This document shows positions 34,427 to 45,763 of a stretch of DNA of 64,000 bases, one piece after another (the first letter of the stretch is position 1; each line of letters begins with the position of its first letter). The notes under the pieces are model-generated. The model was not told the origin of the DNA, searched no databases, and saw only the letters and a program-made list of their open reading frames with translations. The DNA is taken from the NCBI RefSeq assembly GCF_026745355.1, contig NC_079206.1, positions 28,456,117 to 28,520,116 on the forward strand, given 5' to 3'. Made by a program: the position numbers and the translations under genes. The stretch is from Beta vulgaris subsp. vulgaris. Its lineage: Eukaryota > Streptophyta > Magnoliopsida > Caryophyllales > Amaranthaceae.

Positions 34427-34834
34427 CACTAGTGGAAAAATGAAGAAGGGCTGCGCTGAAAATGGCATGTAGGGCTGCGCTTTTTGACAGCAGCCCTTTC
34501 AATAGCAGTCCTTCACTTTTTAAGTAGGGCTGCGCTTTACAAGTGCAGCCCTTCAGTAAAACGCGCAGCTAAAAGCGCAGCCCTTCTAAGCTTGAAGGGC
34601 TGCGCTTTTTTTAACAAGCGCAACCCATCTAAGCTTGAAGGGCTGCGCTTTTTAAACAAGCGCAACCCTTCTAAGCTTGAAGGGCTGCAGCCTTCAGCAG
34701 CCCTCCTACTATGAAGGGCTGTGCTAGTTGAAAAAGCGCAGCCCTTCTAAGAAGAAGGGCTGCGCTTTTTGAAAACTAGCGCATCCCTTTTGTTTTTTTT
34801 TTTTTTTTTTTTTGTAAATTAATACAGCCCTGCA

Positions 34835-35185
34835 GCATGCAGCCCTTCCCACCCCCTGCCTCTGCCCACCCGAGCCCACACCACCAGACCTGCTGCCACC
34901 CCTTCCCACCCTTCCCACCCCAGCCCACCCCTGCCCACCCCTGCCCAGCCCCCAGCCCACCCCTGCCTCGCCCACCCAGCCCACACCCCTACCCACCCCA
35001 CACCTACCCACCCCCACACCCACCAGAATTGCTGCCCACCCTGCCCACCCCCTGCCACCCTGCACAGCCCCCAGCCCACCCCTCTGCCACACCCCAGCCA
35101 CACCCCTCTGCCACACCCCAGCCACACCCCTACAACCAGCCTTGCACCCCCTCCCAGCCACCCGCAGCCCCCACCCCCACCCAAA
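34835..35185. repeat. C-rich tract of CCACCCCTGCC units
   Basis: About 350 bases composed almost only of CCCACCCCTGCCCACCC variants, including a tandem CACCCCTCTGCCACACCCCAG unit. The - strand has dozens of GGGG or GGGTGGG runs with short loops, which could form G-quadruplexes. The Gly/Trp-rich frames opposite it are composition artefacts. Confidence 0.8.
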
Positions 35186-35499
35186 ACTCCATTGGACAAA
35201 AAAATGCAATAATATATGACAAGTGGAGAAAGGTAATAATTAACTTCAAATATATTTAATAATGTAAAAAGTGTACATAGAATTGATAGAAACTAGTACA
35301 TTCGAGCTAAAATGTATCATATGCAATCATCGGTAATGTGGACGCCAACTTATCCCGAACTTCATCTATTTATTTCTTTGGTGAAGTTCCTCGAACATGG
35401 TGTGGAATTCTCATAACCTTGCAAAATAACCAAGGAATAAACACATATATAAGAATTCAATCATTTTACCGTAGTTAGTAGTTCTAAAATGACATATAC

Positions 35500-36110
35500 C
35501 TTCCCGAAATTCAATCAAAAACAAATGCAAGCCTAAAAGTCTACACACTAGTTATAATATATCTCATATAATCATGTTCAAAGAAAAATTTGGGGTTAAA
35601 TGACTTGATAAGTACATTTTGGGAGCGAAAAGGCCAAAATAGGCCGGAAATGGCCTTTTCGTTCCCGAAATGCAACCAACAACATATTAAAGCCTAAGAA
35701 TCTACATACTAGTTATATTATGCATCATATAATCATGTTCAAAGAAAATTTTTGGGAGCGAAAAGGCCAAAATAGGCCGGAAATGGCCTTTTCGTTCCCG
35801 AAATGCAACCAACAACATATGCAACTCTAAGAATCTACATACTAGTTATATTATGCCTCATATAATGATGTTCAAAGAAATTTTGGGGTTAAATGACTTG
35901 ATAAGTACATTTTGGGAGCGAAAAGGCCAAAATAGGCCGGAATTGACCTTTTCGTTCCCGAAATGCAACCAACACAAATTAAAGCCTAAGAATCTACATA
36001 CTAGTTATATTATGCCTCATATAATCATGTTCAAAGAAAATTTGGGGTTAAATCACTTGATAAGTACATTTTGGGAGCGAAAAGGCCAAAATAGGCAGAA
36101 ACTAACATAT
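35500..36110. repeat. Tandem array with hairpin core (units 133-160 bp)
   Basis: Four copies of GGGAGCGAAAAGGCC lie at 35621, 35754, 35914 and 36073, each followed by AAAATAGGCC. In the first three copies GGCCTTTTCGTTCCC follows, so the core folds on itself. Units also share CTACATACTAGTTATATTATG. One unit lacks about 26 bases (GGGGTTAAATGACTTGATAA), which explains the shorter spacing. Confidence 0.85.
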
Positions 36111-36129
36111 ACTAATAATTAATTAATAA

Positions 36130-36840
36130 GTACATACATTTTGAAGATCATCAACATGTTTGCAACGGTTGACGATATCGAGCATGAACCTCATGACGTA
36201 ATACCACACGCAAGTCACCTTCTTGTAGCGGACAGTAAATTCACCAAGTTTCATGTTAGATGTGTATTATGTTTTATATAGCAAAAAAAATAAAGTCATG
36301 TTACCTCGACTGAATGCCAAACAGGAGATTTTGGGTTCGAATTCCTATGCATTAACCTCCTTCATCACACTACATCAATACATTATTATAAGATTAGATG
36401 TACATTTAATATTAATAAGTGCGCAATATTATGAGTTTTTATTAGGCTACCTATTAACAATGATTTGACTAGTAAGGGCCGCATTGTTTCTTTACGCAAA
36501 GAATCAAAGTGGTAGGCTTCGTTACGTGACAAACATATTGCAATCAGTGTCCAATGATTCTTACAACAATAAAATATAGTTATTATTTAATCGTAGAACA
36601 ACTAATAGGTCAATTTAATTAAAGGAAAGTGAGTTTAAGAAGCATACTATTCAATGTAAGGAAGAAGAACGATCTTATGTCCAAGACGAGAACATGTTTT
36701 CAAAGAAGACTTGAGATAGTCTTTCACCTCCTTTTTGTTATTTAAGCAACTGTTATCTCGTACTAAGCTTGGAAATAACCAACCAAACATTGGCTCACTA
36801 GATGCACGCAATTCATTAGCCTGAGACATCATATTAAAAA
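36130..36840 (-). pseudogene. Ulp1-like (C48) peptidase fragments
   Basis: Two - strand pieces resemble the Ulp1-type cysteine protease carried by some plant CACTA and Mutator-like elements. The first, 36832-36647, ends in IVLLPYIE, like the segment before the catalytic His. The second, about 36250-36142, contains TCVWYYVMRFMLDIV, like the segment around the catalytic Cys, and ends at a possible donor GTATGT. The region between is frameshifted or intronic. Identification is by motif only. Confidence 0.45.
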
Positions 36841-37079
36841 AAATTGATCTCCCATCTTTTTTTTCAAATAAATCATTCTCCTATCTTTTTCGAAATCTCA
36901 TCCCATCTTTAATCTCCTATCTACTTCAAAAAAAAAAAAAAATCTATCTCCACCTTTTTCAAAAATTCTCTTTTTTTTTTTTTTTCCTATCACATATCTT
37001 TTTCTCGAAAATTCATCGCTTTTCTCTATCCTATCAAACTATGTATATCATCCATCCTTTTTGTATACATCATTTAGGG

Positions 37080-37660
37080 TTTATTTTAGCGTCCATCTTA
37101 TTGTAAAAGTCTCATCCACCTAGGAATTCTAACTCCATTAGAAGTCAATCTAGCTCATATGTCTAGGTTCATCCAGTTTTACTCCATTTAGAGTTCTTAA
37201 CCCCGTCTAAGTCTATCCATGTTAGAGGTGTTTATTCGCCTGAGTTCTATCCATCTTAGATGTCCATAATCCATAGAAGGTCCATGCATAAATAAGAGTC
37301 CTAAAACATTAGAATTTTGTCCATAATTAAGAGTCTAAATTCATTAGAATTCTGTACATCATTGGGAGTCTAAACCCATTAGAGTTCCATTCATCTTAGG
37401 AGTTTAAATCCATTATAATTCCGTCTATTCTAGGAGTCTAGGTCCATTAGGATTACATCCATTTTAGGAGTTCAGGTCACTAGATTTTCATTCACTTTAT
37501 GAGTCTAGGTCCACTAGAATTTCATGCACATTAGGAGTCTAGCATCCTTGAAAGTCCGTCAAATCTAGAATTCTAACGTCGTTAGAAGTCTATCAAGTCT
37601 AGAGTCTCATGCCAATTAGGTTTGCATTCATACAAGAGTCCCTCTGAATTGCATAGTCCA
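37080..37660. repeat. Degenerate ~35-40 bp repeats (ATTAGAATTCCRTCCATCTTAG)
   Basis: Words like GGAGTCTAAATCCATTAGAA and TTCCGTCCATCTTAGGAGTC recur about ten times with shifting spacing. They probably form part of the untranslated leader of the Ty3-type element whose gag remnant starts at 38037. Confidence 0.6.
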
Positions 37661-38036
37661 TTGTTCACACACTTCATGTAGAACTACAGTTATTAAGCAT
37701 TTACGAGTCTCATTGCATCTATACTCTTCATTTCATTTCATGCATTCCGCATTCAGTAGTCCTGAACTACAAGCGATCTGATTCCCTATTTTGGGATATA
37801 TAGGAAGACTTTACAGGTTGGTACACATAGATTGAGTCATCCATACATTCATTAGGTCTAGGTGCATCCAAAAATTCATGCATACATTAGGTCTAAGTGC
37901 GTCCAAAAAACAAAAAAAATTATCATGCATGTAGGATATTCAGATTTGTTCCCAGAAGCTCAACTTTTAAACAAACATACATTCTTTTATTCTATTTATC
38001 GTCTCTCTCCATCATCACTCCGTTTCTAATCTCCCG

Positions 38037-38690
38037 ATGGATGATCCATTACGGGAAACATACAATATGACAAACACATTTCAAGAACAAGTCGATGAGT
38101 TGAAGGGTATGCTAGTGGATCTTATAGCACGTGTTGGCAAACTAGAGGAAAACTACATTGTTCTTCAAGGGAATTGTAGTGCAGATTACAAGGCAATAGA
38201 TAGTTTCGATCCAATGGTAGATGACCCACAAAGGATCAATGAACTTAATAACATCATACCACATAGCTCAATTCTCAGGCCTTCGATCAAGTCCGACTTC
38301 ACTGTTACTCCGATTAGAATATCTTCTAAGCGCGTGCATGTCATTGTCTCACATGGACTTACACATAATGCCACCAGGCGTCGAAGAAAACACGAGAGAG
38401 AATATACCTCACCGGGAATAAGTTCTGGAACAGTTTTTGACCGCCTTCGCGCAACAGGCGCACTTTCCCCTCGTGGACCTACTCCAAATCCAGATGAAGA
38501 TACAAGGGGGCCAAATTGGGACAAAGATGCTTATTGCAAGTACCATATAGGCCATTGACATATGACTGACAATTGCTACCCATTGTGAGGCCTTATTCAG
38601 AACATGATTGATGATGGGAGACTCCCAATTTCTCCTACTACAAAAGGCCTCGGATTTAAGATCACTTATCATGTGATGTAGGAGTTTAGA
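38037..38690 (+). pseudogene. Ty3-type (Tat/Ogre-like) gag fragment
   Basis: An open frame of 173 residues from the ATG at 38037 has a short coiled-coil-like N-terminus (QVDELKGMLVDLIARVGKLE). It ends at YCKYHIGH, where a stop interrupts the zinc-knuckle-like motif CKYHxGHxHxTDNCYPL, which continues to about 38690 with a second stop (LIQNMIDDGRLPISP). That motif is typical of the C-terminal gag of plant Tat/Ogre elements. The main capsid domain is not recognised, so this is a shortened, broken copy. Confidence 0.6.
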
Positions 38691-40987
38691 CTTAGGATTT
38701 CGTTGTTCGTTTCATCCGTCTTATTTTACCGAGTCTAATATAGGATTTTCCACACCTATTGCCTGTACTCATAATTTTCAATTAATAAATCACGATTATT
38801 GTTTTAAAAGAACTGAATTTCTAATTCTCATCACTATTCTAATAAAGGGAATGAACAACTGCCAAATATAAAAGAGGCATTCCTCCCTTCACTACAACCA
38901 TTCTTCCAAACATAACACCCCTCCCCCTTTAACCTACCTCGTGAAAGGTATATTTGACATAAACTAAATATAAAGGGAAAAAAAGAGTAACAAGAAAAAT
39001 GAAAGAAAAAAAAGAAGCAAAAAAAGAAAATGATACAAAAAGCGCAAAACATGAAAAAAGAAGAAGTGTTTCAAATAAGCCCATAGATTGTTTTGTCAAA
39101 TATACTTTCTTTTCAAAAGCTTCAACTGTTGTTCATAAACCTCCCATTTCATGAAAGGCCTTGACCTTCACAACCAAAGACCATTACAAGTCAAATCATA
39201 CCTCTAATAAACTTTTTCATAAATAAGGACAACCATCCATATCGCATTCCAACAAGCCATAAAAGAAAAACCAAAGCTCGCTGGGTCGAAAACCCATAAG
39301 GGAGACTTAGGCAAAAATCAGGGCACCTTTTCATTCACTAGCCTGAACTACGAATGGTCTGATTATGCTAAAGATGCTTAGGAAACCTTACCATGAGGCC
39401 CGACCGCTTTAAACCAAACCAAAGCTACATCATTATCCACCCTTGCCAAAGACCTCTTCCAAATCAATGCTTAATTCAATGCCTAATTCATTGCAAATGG
39501 CTCCAAAGCAATACGCTCGCCCACCAATTAAAATGTTAAAAGCTATGACCGGCTAATTCCAACATGGATATGTAAGCAACCTCTTTTGAGGCCCAACCAT
39601 TTTATTTTTAAAACATATTTTTGAGGCTCACGTAGGCTCATGAGAAAAGTGTGATCTCCTAAATCATGAATTTTAAATGCTCATCTCTACCCTTAGAACA
39701 TAGACTTGGATTCAAACTTGCATCATTAGCCTACCACATTTAGTGAGTCGATTCATTATGACTCCGCCTTCTATTTATTCTAATCACTTCATTTTTCTTA
39801 ACTACATTATCGCTTCTAAGTCAACCTTAGCATAACCAGTCAACATTTAGCGCTATGATCCCGCCTCATCTTTCGGGTGTTGTTTTATTTAGCCTTTCTT
39901 GTCTTTTTCACCTTAGGAACCCTATATGGAATCTTCGGTCGAAAATTCCACTAAACATGACGAGATATAGTCAATATAAAGCAATCAAGTAATCAAGCTT
40001 AGAACTTCATCAACTACATCTTATTGGGGACTTCATCACTGGTTCACCCAGAATTTCATGGGATCCAAGTCCAAGCCTATTAATATAAGGACTTCATTGC
40101 GGATTCATACATGACATCTTGGGTTTTAAAAACACACTGGTACAAGATCAAACCTACTTTATGGGCTCACTTAGGCCTTCACATACAAACCTCGAAGCAT
40201 ATACAACTCAAGCGCTACAAAAGCTCGGTCTATAACATATTTCAAATCCAACATAGTCTACGATCTGAATAGATCATCGTTAGGCTCCATGTGTACCTTT
40301 ATTAGGACTTCATTACGAGTCCATACAAAAGATTATGGGCTTTAGACCCATACGAATCCTAACTGTTTTATGGGCTCACTTACACTCGTAACAACTACGA
40401 CAAATTTTGAATCAAACATAGCTTACATGGATCATCCTTTGGGGCTTCCCCTTTATCCTCTTTCAAAAACATTTTTTTGAACAAAAATTGGATCTTCTAA
40501 TGGAACGATCAAATCATATAATATGCTTTAGTGTCAGATCATTTACATGTTATACCTCTGCATTAGTGCCATACCTCTACATTTGTATTACAAATCTACA
40601 TCGTCCAAACATTGTGTGAAGCATTGCATCCTTCGTCCTTAGCCATAGGATTCTAGCGTTGATCATCGAGTCACACACACACACACACACGCACACGCAT
40701 GTATGCACACACAATAGCACCTGTAATCCTAGAGTAGTATAGGTCACTCTTTATAGGTCAAGTATTTTCCTATCCATACACTAGCACCCATATCACGGGA
40801 CACATGCATGTCCCCTAGTTGTTTGTCTGTATATCTGTGTGTTATTTTTATTCACAGGTACCCAACATTAAACGACTTTATACGAGTTATATTTTGCCAA
40901 GGTCTTTGGACCATCACAATTTAACAACAAAAGACAAACACAATATACATGTTGCGTCCAGCACATTGATAATGTTATGCCACACAT

Positions 40988-41287
40988 AGCAAATTGCGTC
41001 AAGCACAATATGTTGCGCCAAGTGCAGGCTTCTGCGCCCTGCACATAAGCCTCTACAAACTCTTGGGGGTTTCTTAGCTAAGTGGGGTCCAATTGCTCAA
41101 CTACTTATGAATCTAAATGTTCATTACAACATCCGTCTTAGCAAACTGCGTCCAGCGCAGCATCCCACGCCAAGCGCGGGCCTGTGCCTCTCGTGCACAG
41201 TCTTGTACAACACGCTTGGGGGCTTCTAAGACAAGTGGATCCCACGCGCTTTACCCAATATGAATTCAAATGTTCGTAACGACATTA
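40988..41287. repeat. Diverged tandem duplication (~157 bp)
   Basis: Two units start GCAAATTGCGTCAAGC and GCAAACTGCGTCCAGC and share CTTGGGGGYTTCTWAG and AATGTTCRTWACRACAT. They contain GCGCC/GCACA words also seen in the LTRs of this family. Confidence 0.65.
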
Positions 41288-41396
41288 CGTGCGAAAAGTC
41301 AACGAACTTTCAAAAGTTTACAATATTACCACTCTATGAATTTTCAGCATACATTGCTGCGGAGATAACCAATACTCAGAAAAATCAATGACTGAA

Positions 41397-41591
41397 CACA
41401 AACCGTCAATAACAAAACATAAACCATTAAGTCTGCGGACCATTTCAAATTAACGACGAAACACAAACCGTCAATAATGGAACACAAAACGTTAGGTCTA
41501 TGGACTATTTCAAATCAATGACGGGTCACAAACTGTCATTAAAGGCACACAAATCGTGAGGTCTGCGGACCATTTCAAATCAACAACAAAG
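41397..41591. repeat. Three 65-bp tandem repeats
   Basis: Units begin CACAAACCGTCAATAA at 41397 and 41462 and CACAAACTGTCATTAA at 41527; each contains GTCTGCGGACCATTTCAAAT or a close variant. Confidence 0.85.
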
Positions 41592-41621
41592 GAAAACAAG
41601 CGCTAGCCTTCAGCTACACAC

Positions 41622-41825
41622 CACAACCCTAGAGTGGGATGCAGCTCTACAACAGCACAACCCTGGAGCGGGATGCAGCTCTACAACACCACAGCCCTGG
41701 AGCGGGATGCAACTCTACATAAGCACAACCTTGGAGCGGAATGCAGCTCTACATAACCACAACCTTGGAGCGGGATGCAGCTCTACATAAGCACAACCCT
41801 AGAGTAAGATGCAACTCTACATCAT
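41622..41825. repeat. Six 34-bp tandem repeats
   Basis: Six head-to-tail copies of a unit starting CACAACCCTGGAGCGGGATG and ending GCAGCTCTACAWAAG, with one to four differences each. The units are contiguous, so this is a minisatellite. Confidence 0.9.
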
Positions 41826-42074
41826 AATAAGCACAATTCTGGAGCTCTAACCCGACATGAGCCGGGCCATAATAGCTCATTATTCCATTTTCCACATATC
41901 ATCTCATTTTTGCAAATTTATTTCACGTATGTCAATTCCTGAAGCTTTTGCTTCTCTTGCAGGTACTAGCGTAAAAGAGTGAATTTGGATTGTAGAGCAT
42001 CTGCAATCATTCTCCGACTCGACACGTGTACTTTGACTTTCGATTTTGCAAAGCTCTGTTAAAATGGGGGCTTC

Positions 42075-44535
42075 TGTAGACACATAATCGTTTCTCCCCA
42101 TTTAAGGGTCCAATGATGAAATATATTACAGTATTAGTTGGCACGACCCAATGGAGGAGCAATCCGAATAACCAGGCCATATGCATTTTGAAATAATATT
42201 ATAAGAGCCCAGTTAATTATTCATGATGATTCATTTCAAATTTAACCCGTAAGATGTTTTAAGTCCATTTAAAGCCCAATTGAATATATTTATTGTTTTA
42301 ACAATTATTTTCGTAAAAGTTTTTATTATCTTTAGAAAATAAATCAGATTTTCAACCGGTAAAATTTGACGTCCGGATTTCTAGGGATAAAAATGGCATC
42401 TTAAAAGCATGTGTAGAATAAAAAAACGAATATTTCGGATTATGCGCTGGACGCGGCGGCTGCACTCAGCGTGCCACGTGCGTCCAACACATTGGCTAGA
42501 TAGCGTCAGGTGCGCCAATGAGTACCTGACACATGTATTTCTGACTTACTAGAGTCATGCGCCTGTCGCAAGTCTTGTGTGAGACGAAAGATACTTTTAT
42601 ATCTTTTCAAAAACGCGTTTTAACTGAGTGGACTATGTCAATGCGCCAATATGCGCCTGACGCATGTCTTTGCATCTGTAACGTAGGCCTGCGCCTGGCG
42701 CAGGGCTTATGTGGAGTGCACACGTTTGTTTACCTATAAATACGGGTTGATTTCCCGAATTAGAGACAGATTTGAATTATTATTTTACGAACACAAATTT
42801 TGTTGAATAATACTTGAAAATACACTTCGAATACTAAGACACTCAAGAACTTTCAATATTTTAAATCAATTCCTATTCCTACTCATATTATACCCCTGGT
42901 TCCAAGATTGCTTCGCTTGATGGTCGTTACGCTCTCCTGAGGATCCTTCTATAATTACATTTTATTTCATTGAAGTTATTAACCGTTTCTTGTCATGATG
43001 TAGATTTTCAATTAATAATCGCGTCTCTTTGTAAATTCTAGCCACTTTTTCTTTTATTTTTGTATATAATATTCATGTTATTATATGATTGTTCTACGCA
43101 TGCCTTATTGCAATATTTATCACTTTGTATTAATTGTTAATTAAGACGTGAATAAATGTTCTAACTAATTCAGATAACCTGGACAACCTGTTAGGTTCCG
43201 TGTAATTTTTTATTGTCGAATAACATACCACTAAAAATTAGTCCTTTCAGTTTTTTCACCAGGTACCCCTGAGGTTTCACGAAATGCACCAGGTACTCTC
43301 ATTGTTTTGGAAATGCTCCAGATTGCCTTTTTCATTTGCATAAAATGCATCAAATACCCTTAATGACTAACAATGTTAAGTTTCCGTTAACTTTATTTAC
43401 TATTTTGCCATTATTAACCCTTAAACCCTAACCCCCCGGCCCACACCAGCAGCCCTCTAACCATCCCCCACCACAACAGCAACCCCCCTCCTCCCCCACC
43501 CTTATCAGCAGCTCACCCTCCCATAGTTCCCCCCACCCTCATCGAATCTCCCCAACCCTCTCCTACCCTTGTCGAATCACCCTCCTCCATTAGCAATACT
43601 CACAACCCAGTTCACGAATTCGGATATTAGAGATATCCATGAATCTAAAAAAACGGGGGTTTTTTCTTCGATTTTGATGACCCATGAATTAAGATCGTTG
43701 GGTAATTTAGATTAGGGGTTTGGGGAGGAGAGAGAAAAAGAAGTGAACGTTTAAAGAGGTAAATGCCATTGGAGTCGAGAGAAAGAGCGAAATTGGGGGA
43801 CGGGAATTCGACAGGGGTGGGGAGGGGGGGATTCGACAAGGGTGGGGGAGAGCTGGAGGATGGTCGACGGTGGGCTGTGGGGGTTGGGGAGGGCGGGTGC
43901 TGGAAGTGTTGGGGTGGGGAAAGGGATGCAGGAGGGGGGTAGGGGCTATTGCGGGGGAGGGGGAGGGGGATAGGAGGTAGTTTGGTGGTGGGGTTTGAGT
44001 TTGAAGTTAAGGAGTTAAGGTTAGGTTAGGATTTGAATTTATAGGGTTATAGTATTAGGGTAGGGTTAGAAGATAGGATTTAGTTAGTTAATTAGGGCTA
44101 ATTAGGATTTCATTAGGGTTTGATTAGGATTTAGAGGGGTTAATTAACCCTAAAAGCTAATGGAAACTTAACACCGTAAGTTATTAAGGGTATTTGGTGC
44201 ATTTTATGAAAATGACAAGGGCATTTGATGCATTTCCAAAAGAACGAGGGTACCTGGTGCATTTCGTGAAACCTCAAGGGTACCTGGTGGAAAAACCGTT
44301 AGTCTTTTATGTGTAACCTGAACTAACTTAGACTAAATATTATTAGGGTATTTTGAAACTTTATATGATTATTCTTTTTCATAAAGTCTGTAATGAATTG
44401 ATATTTAGTAGAGGCCAGCAATGGGCAATATAGTTACTGCCTATGTTATATGCTCATCCCTGAACTTAATTTTTAGTTCCTGACCATCTATGATGTCCCC
44501 GAAATTTACATTCGATAACTCCCTATGATGTCTCT
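42075..44535 (+). repeat. Ty3-type LTR copy A (interrupted)
   Basis: It starts TGTAGACACATAATCG directly after a polypurine tract, so it is a 3' LTR. Landmarks shared with copies B and C: TTTAAGGGTCCAATGATGAA, a GC-rich block (GCGCTGGACGCGGCGGCTGC), TATAAATACGGG at about 42735, CCAAGATTGCTTCGC with CTCCTGAGGATCCTT, and CCTGAACTAACTTAGACTAA. A 1.05-kb transposon (43247-44298) splits it, so the LTR itself is about 1.4 kb. The 3' edge is unclear because similarity fades near 44535. Confidence 0.7.
43247..44298. mobile_element. Mutator-like inverted-repeat element inside LTR copy A
   Basis: The arms of about 140 bp are near-perfect inverted repeats (left CACCAGGTACCCCTGAGGTT..., right ...AACCTCAAGGGTACCTGGTG). 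They are flanked by a 9-bp duplication TTAGTCCTT / TTAGTCTTT (43238-43246 and 44299-44307). The uninterrupted sequence AAAAATTAGTCTTTTATGTG at 47501-47520 in LTR copy B is the empty site. The interior has a C-rich left half and a G-rich right half and no ORF. The 9-bp duplication with long TIRs points to the Mutator superfamily. Confidence 0.85.
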
Positions 44536-44538
44536 TCG

Positions 44539-44631
44539 TACATGAATCATTGTTCTTCTCAACCAAGTTCATAATGGCTAGAAAGAAAGGTGAAGGAATA
44601 CATGAATCATTGTTCTTCTCAACCAAGTTCA
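44539..44631. repeat. 33-bp direct repeat, 60-bp spacing
   Basis: TACATGAATCATTGTTCTTC continuing to CAACCAAGTTCA occurs identically at 44539-44571 and 44599-44631. Confidence 0.9.
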
Positions 44632-44835
44632 GCCATCCTAGAGAAATATATGTCGACAAACTTAGAGCAATGGAAGAAGTCACATTCAGAATATTGCTCG
44701 ACGATATGGGCTATAACCATTGAAGGTCTATCTACACTAATAATTTTTGGGTTCTGAGCTCATCACTCCAGAAATCAAGGGGGCGATTTCTTACTACCAT
44801 TTTTAAAACCTAAATAAACATTTAGATGGTACATT

Positions 44836-45640
44836 GTATTAGGACTCAAAAGGTTTAATACTTATTTTAATATAAAGGCCCAATCATATTGTGAAGCCCA
44901 TGAAAGAAAGTCAAGGATTAACTAAAGTCTTCAAGACATGAAAGTCAAGCAAAGACAACGGTATGAGCAGTTAACAAGATGATCATGGGATAAGCTACGT
45001 GAGCAGGAACGTGTGCCTTTCAACGCTAGAATGAATTTATGATTTGAATCAAAGATGATTCAAATCTTTTCCCTTCAAAGATGCATGGAAGTTACGTAGC
45101 ATATTGGTGTATAAATAAAAAGGAGATGATCAAGCCAATGATAACAATCATAACACACGACAACTTGTAACTTACTTTCTAGCGTAGCCTTAGCCTAGCC
45201 TAGCCAACCCTCTTCTAGGGTTATAGTTTAGTTCTTAGACTTAGAGCATGTACTAATGACGGGGTTGTTCATTTTCCAGTTTAAGCAGGAACTATTGGAG
45301 GTAATAATCTTTGTGTTTTCTTTTTAAATGTCCAGCTTGGATAATCCTCATATGTGTTATATAACTTATTCTAAAAGTTTGTGATGTGAATGGGAATATC
45401 TGGCTCTAATAAATAGATTAAAGTTTGCATCTTGTTCTATTTAATGCTTTTTGCCTGGATTTTTAGGCGTTGTAGTTTAACCAATTAGATTACAACAAAG
45501 TACGTTTAACAAGGTTTTATCAAATTAAAACTGGCAACCCCCAGGGACTAAGACTCTTGTGGCATTAAGTATCAAACTATTGGGTGTGCATTGACTTGTG
45601 TGCAAAGTCAACCAACTGATTTTGCACCAACAATAGTCTA
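44836..45640 (+). repeat. Possible LTR or LTR fragment with TATA box
   Basis: The sequence runs from TGTATTAGGACTC to GATTTTGCACCAACA, which gives TG...CA ends. It contains GTATAAATAAAAAGG at about 45109-45122. It has no coding content, and no target duplication or primer site was found. It could equally be unrelated intergenic sequence. Confidence 0.3.
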
Positions 45641-45763
45641 TAGAGGACATCAGGCGGCTTTAAGTGACACTAACCTCTTCACCTGAGATATATACCACAG
45701 GAGCTGCTCCATTACAACTTTTCGCTATTAAAGCTGCAAGCTTCATCCAAACATAATTGTCGG

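Larger units (their letters stand above)
34427..36840 (-). mobile_element. CACTA-type element, left end with subterminal hairpin repeats
   Basis: CACTAGTGGAAAAATGAAG starts at 34427. It is followed over 370 bases by GAAGGGCTGCGCTTTT and its complement alternating about ten times, the subterminal array expected of CACTA elements. A C-rich tract, a tandem array and Ulp1-protease-like fragments on the - strand follow. The opposite end (expected to close with CCACTAGTG) was not found, so the right limit given is only the last recognised piece. Confidence 0.55.
38700..42074 (+). other. Non-coding 3' internal region of a Ty3-type element
   Basis: There is no pol sequence: the gag fragment is followed directly by untranslated sequence leading to a polypurine tract (AAAATGGGGGCTTC, 42061-42074) and an LTR. 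A motif GAACTACGAATGGTCTGATT followed by ...CTTAGGAAACCTTACC lies at 39345-39395 and recurs near 47945. A (CA)n microsatellite lies at about 40670-40712. Several tandem arrays near the 3' end are listed separately. The region therefore looks like a non-autonomous, pol-less derivative. Confidence 0.55.

Noticed and set aside
34724..35209. Gly/Trp/Val-rich - strand frames and a Pro-rich + strand frame of up to 161 codons
   Set aside because: They are translations of a C-rich simple repeat; length comes from the absence of T/A, not from coding.
36465..36480. GACTAGTAAGGGCCGC as the missing right end of the CACTA-type element at 34427
   Set aside because: It lacks the expected CCACTAGTG ending and the GCTGCGCTTTT subterminal units.
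41622..41825. Regular 34-bp repeats as a possible CRISPR array
   Set aside because: Units are contiguous with no spacers, and the setting is a plant retrotransposon; it is a minisatellite.
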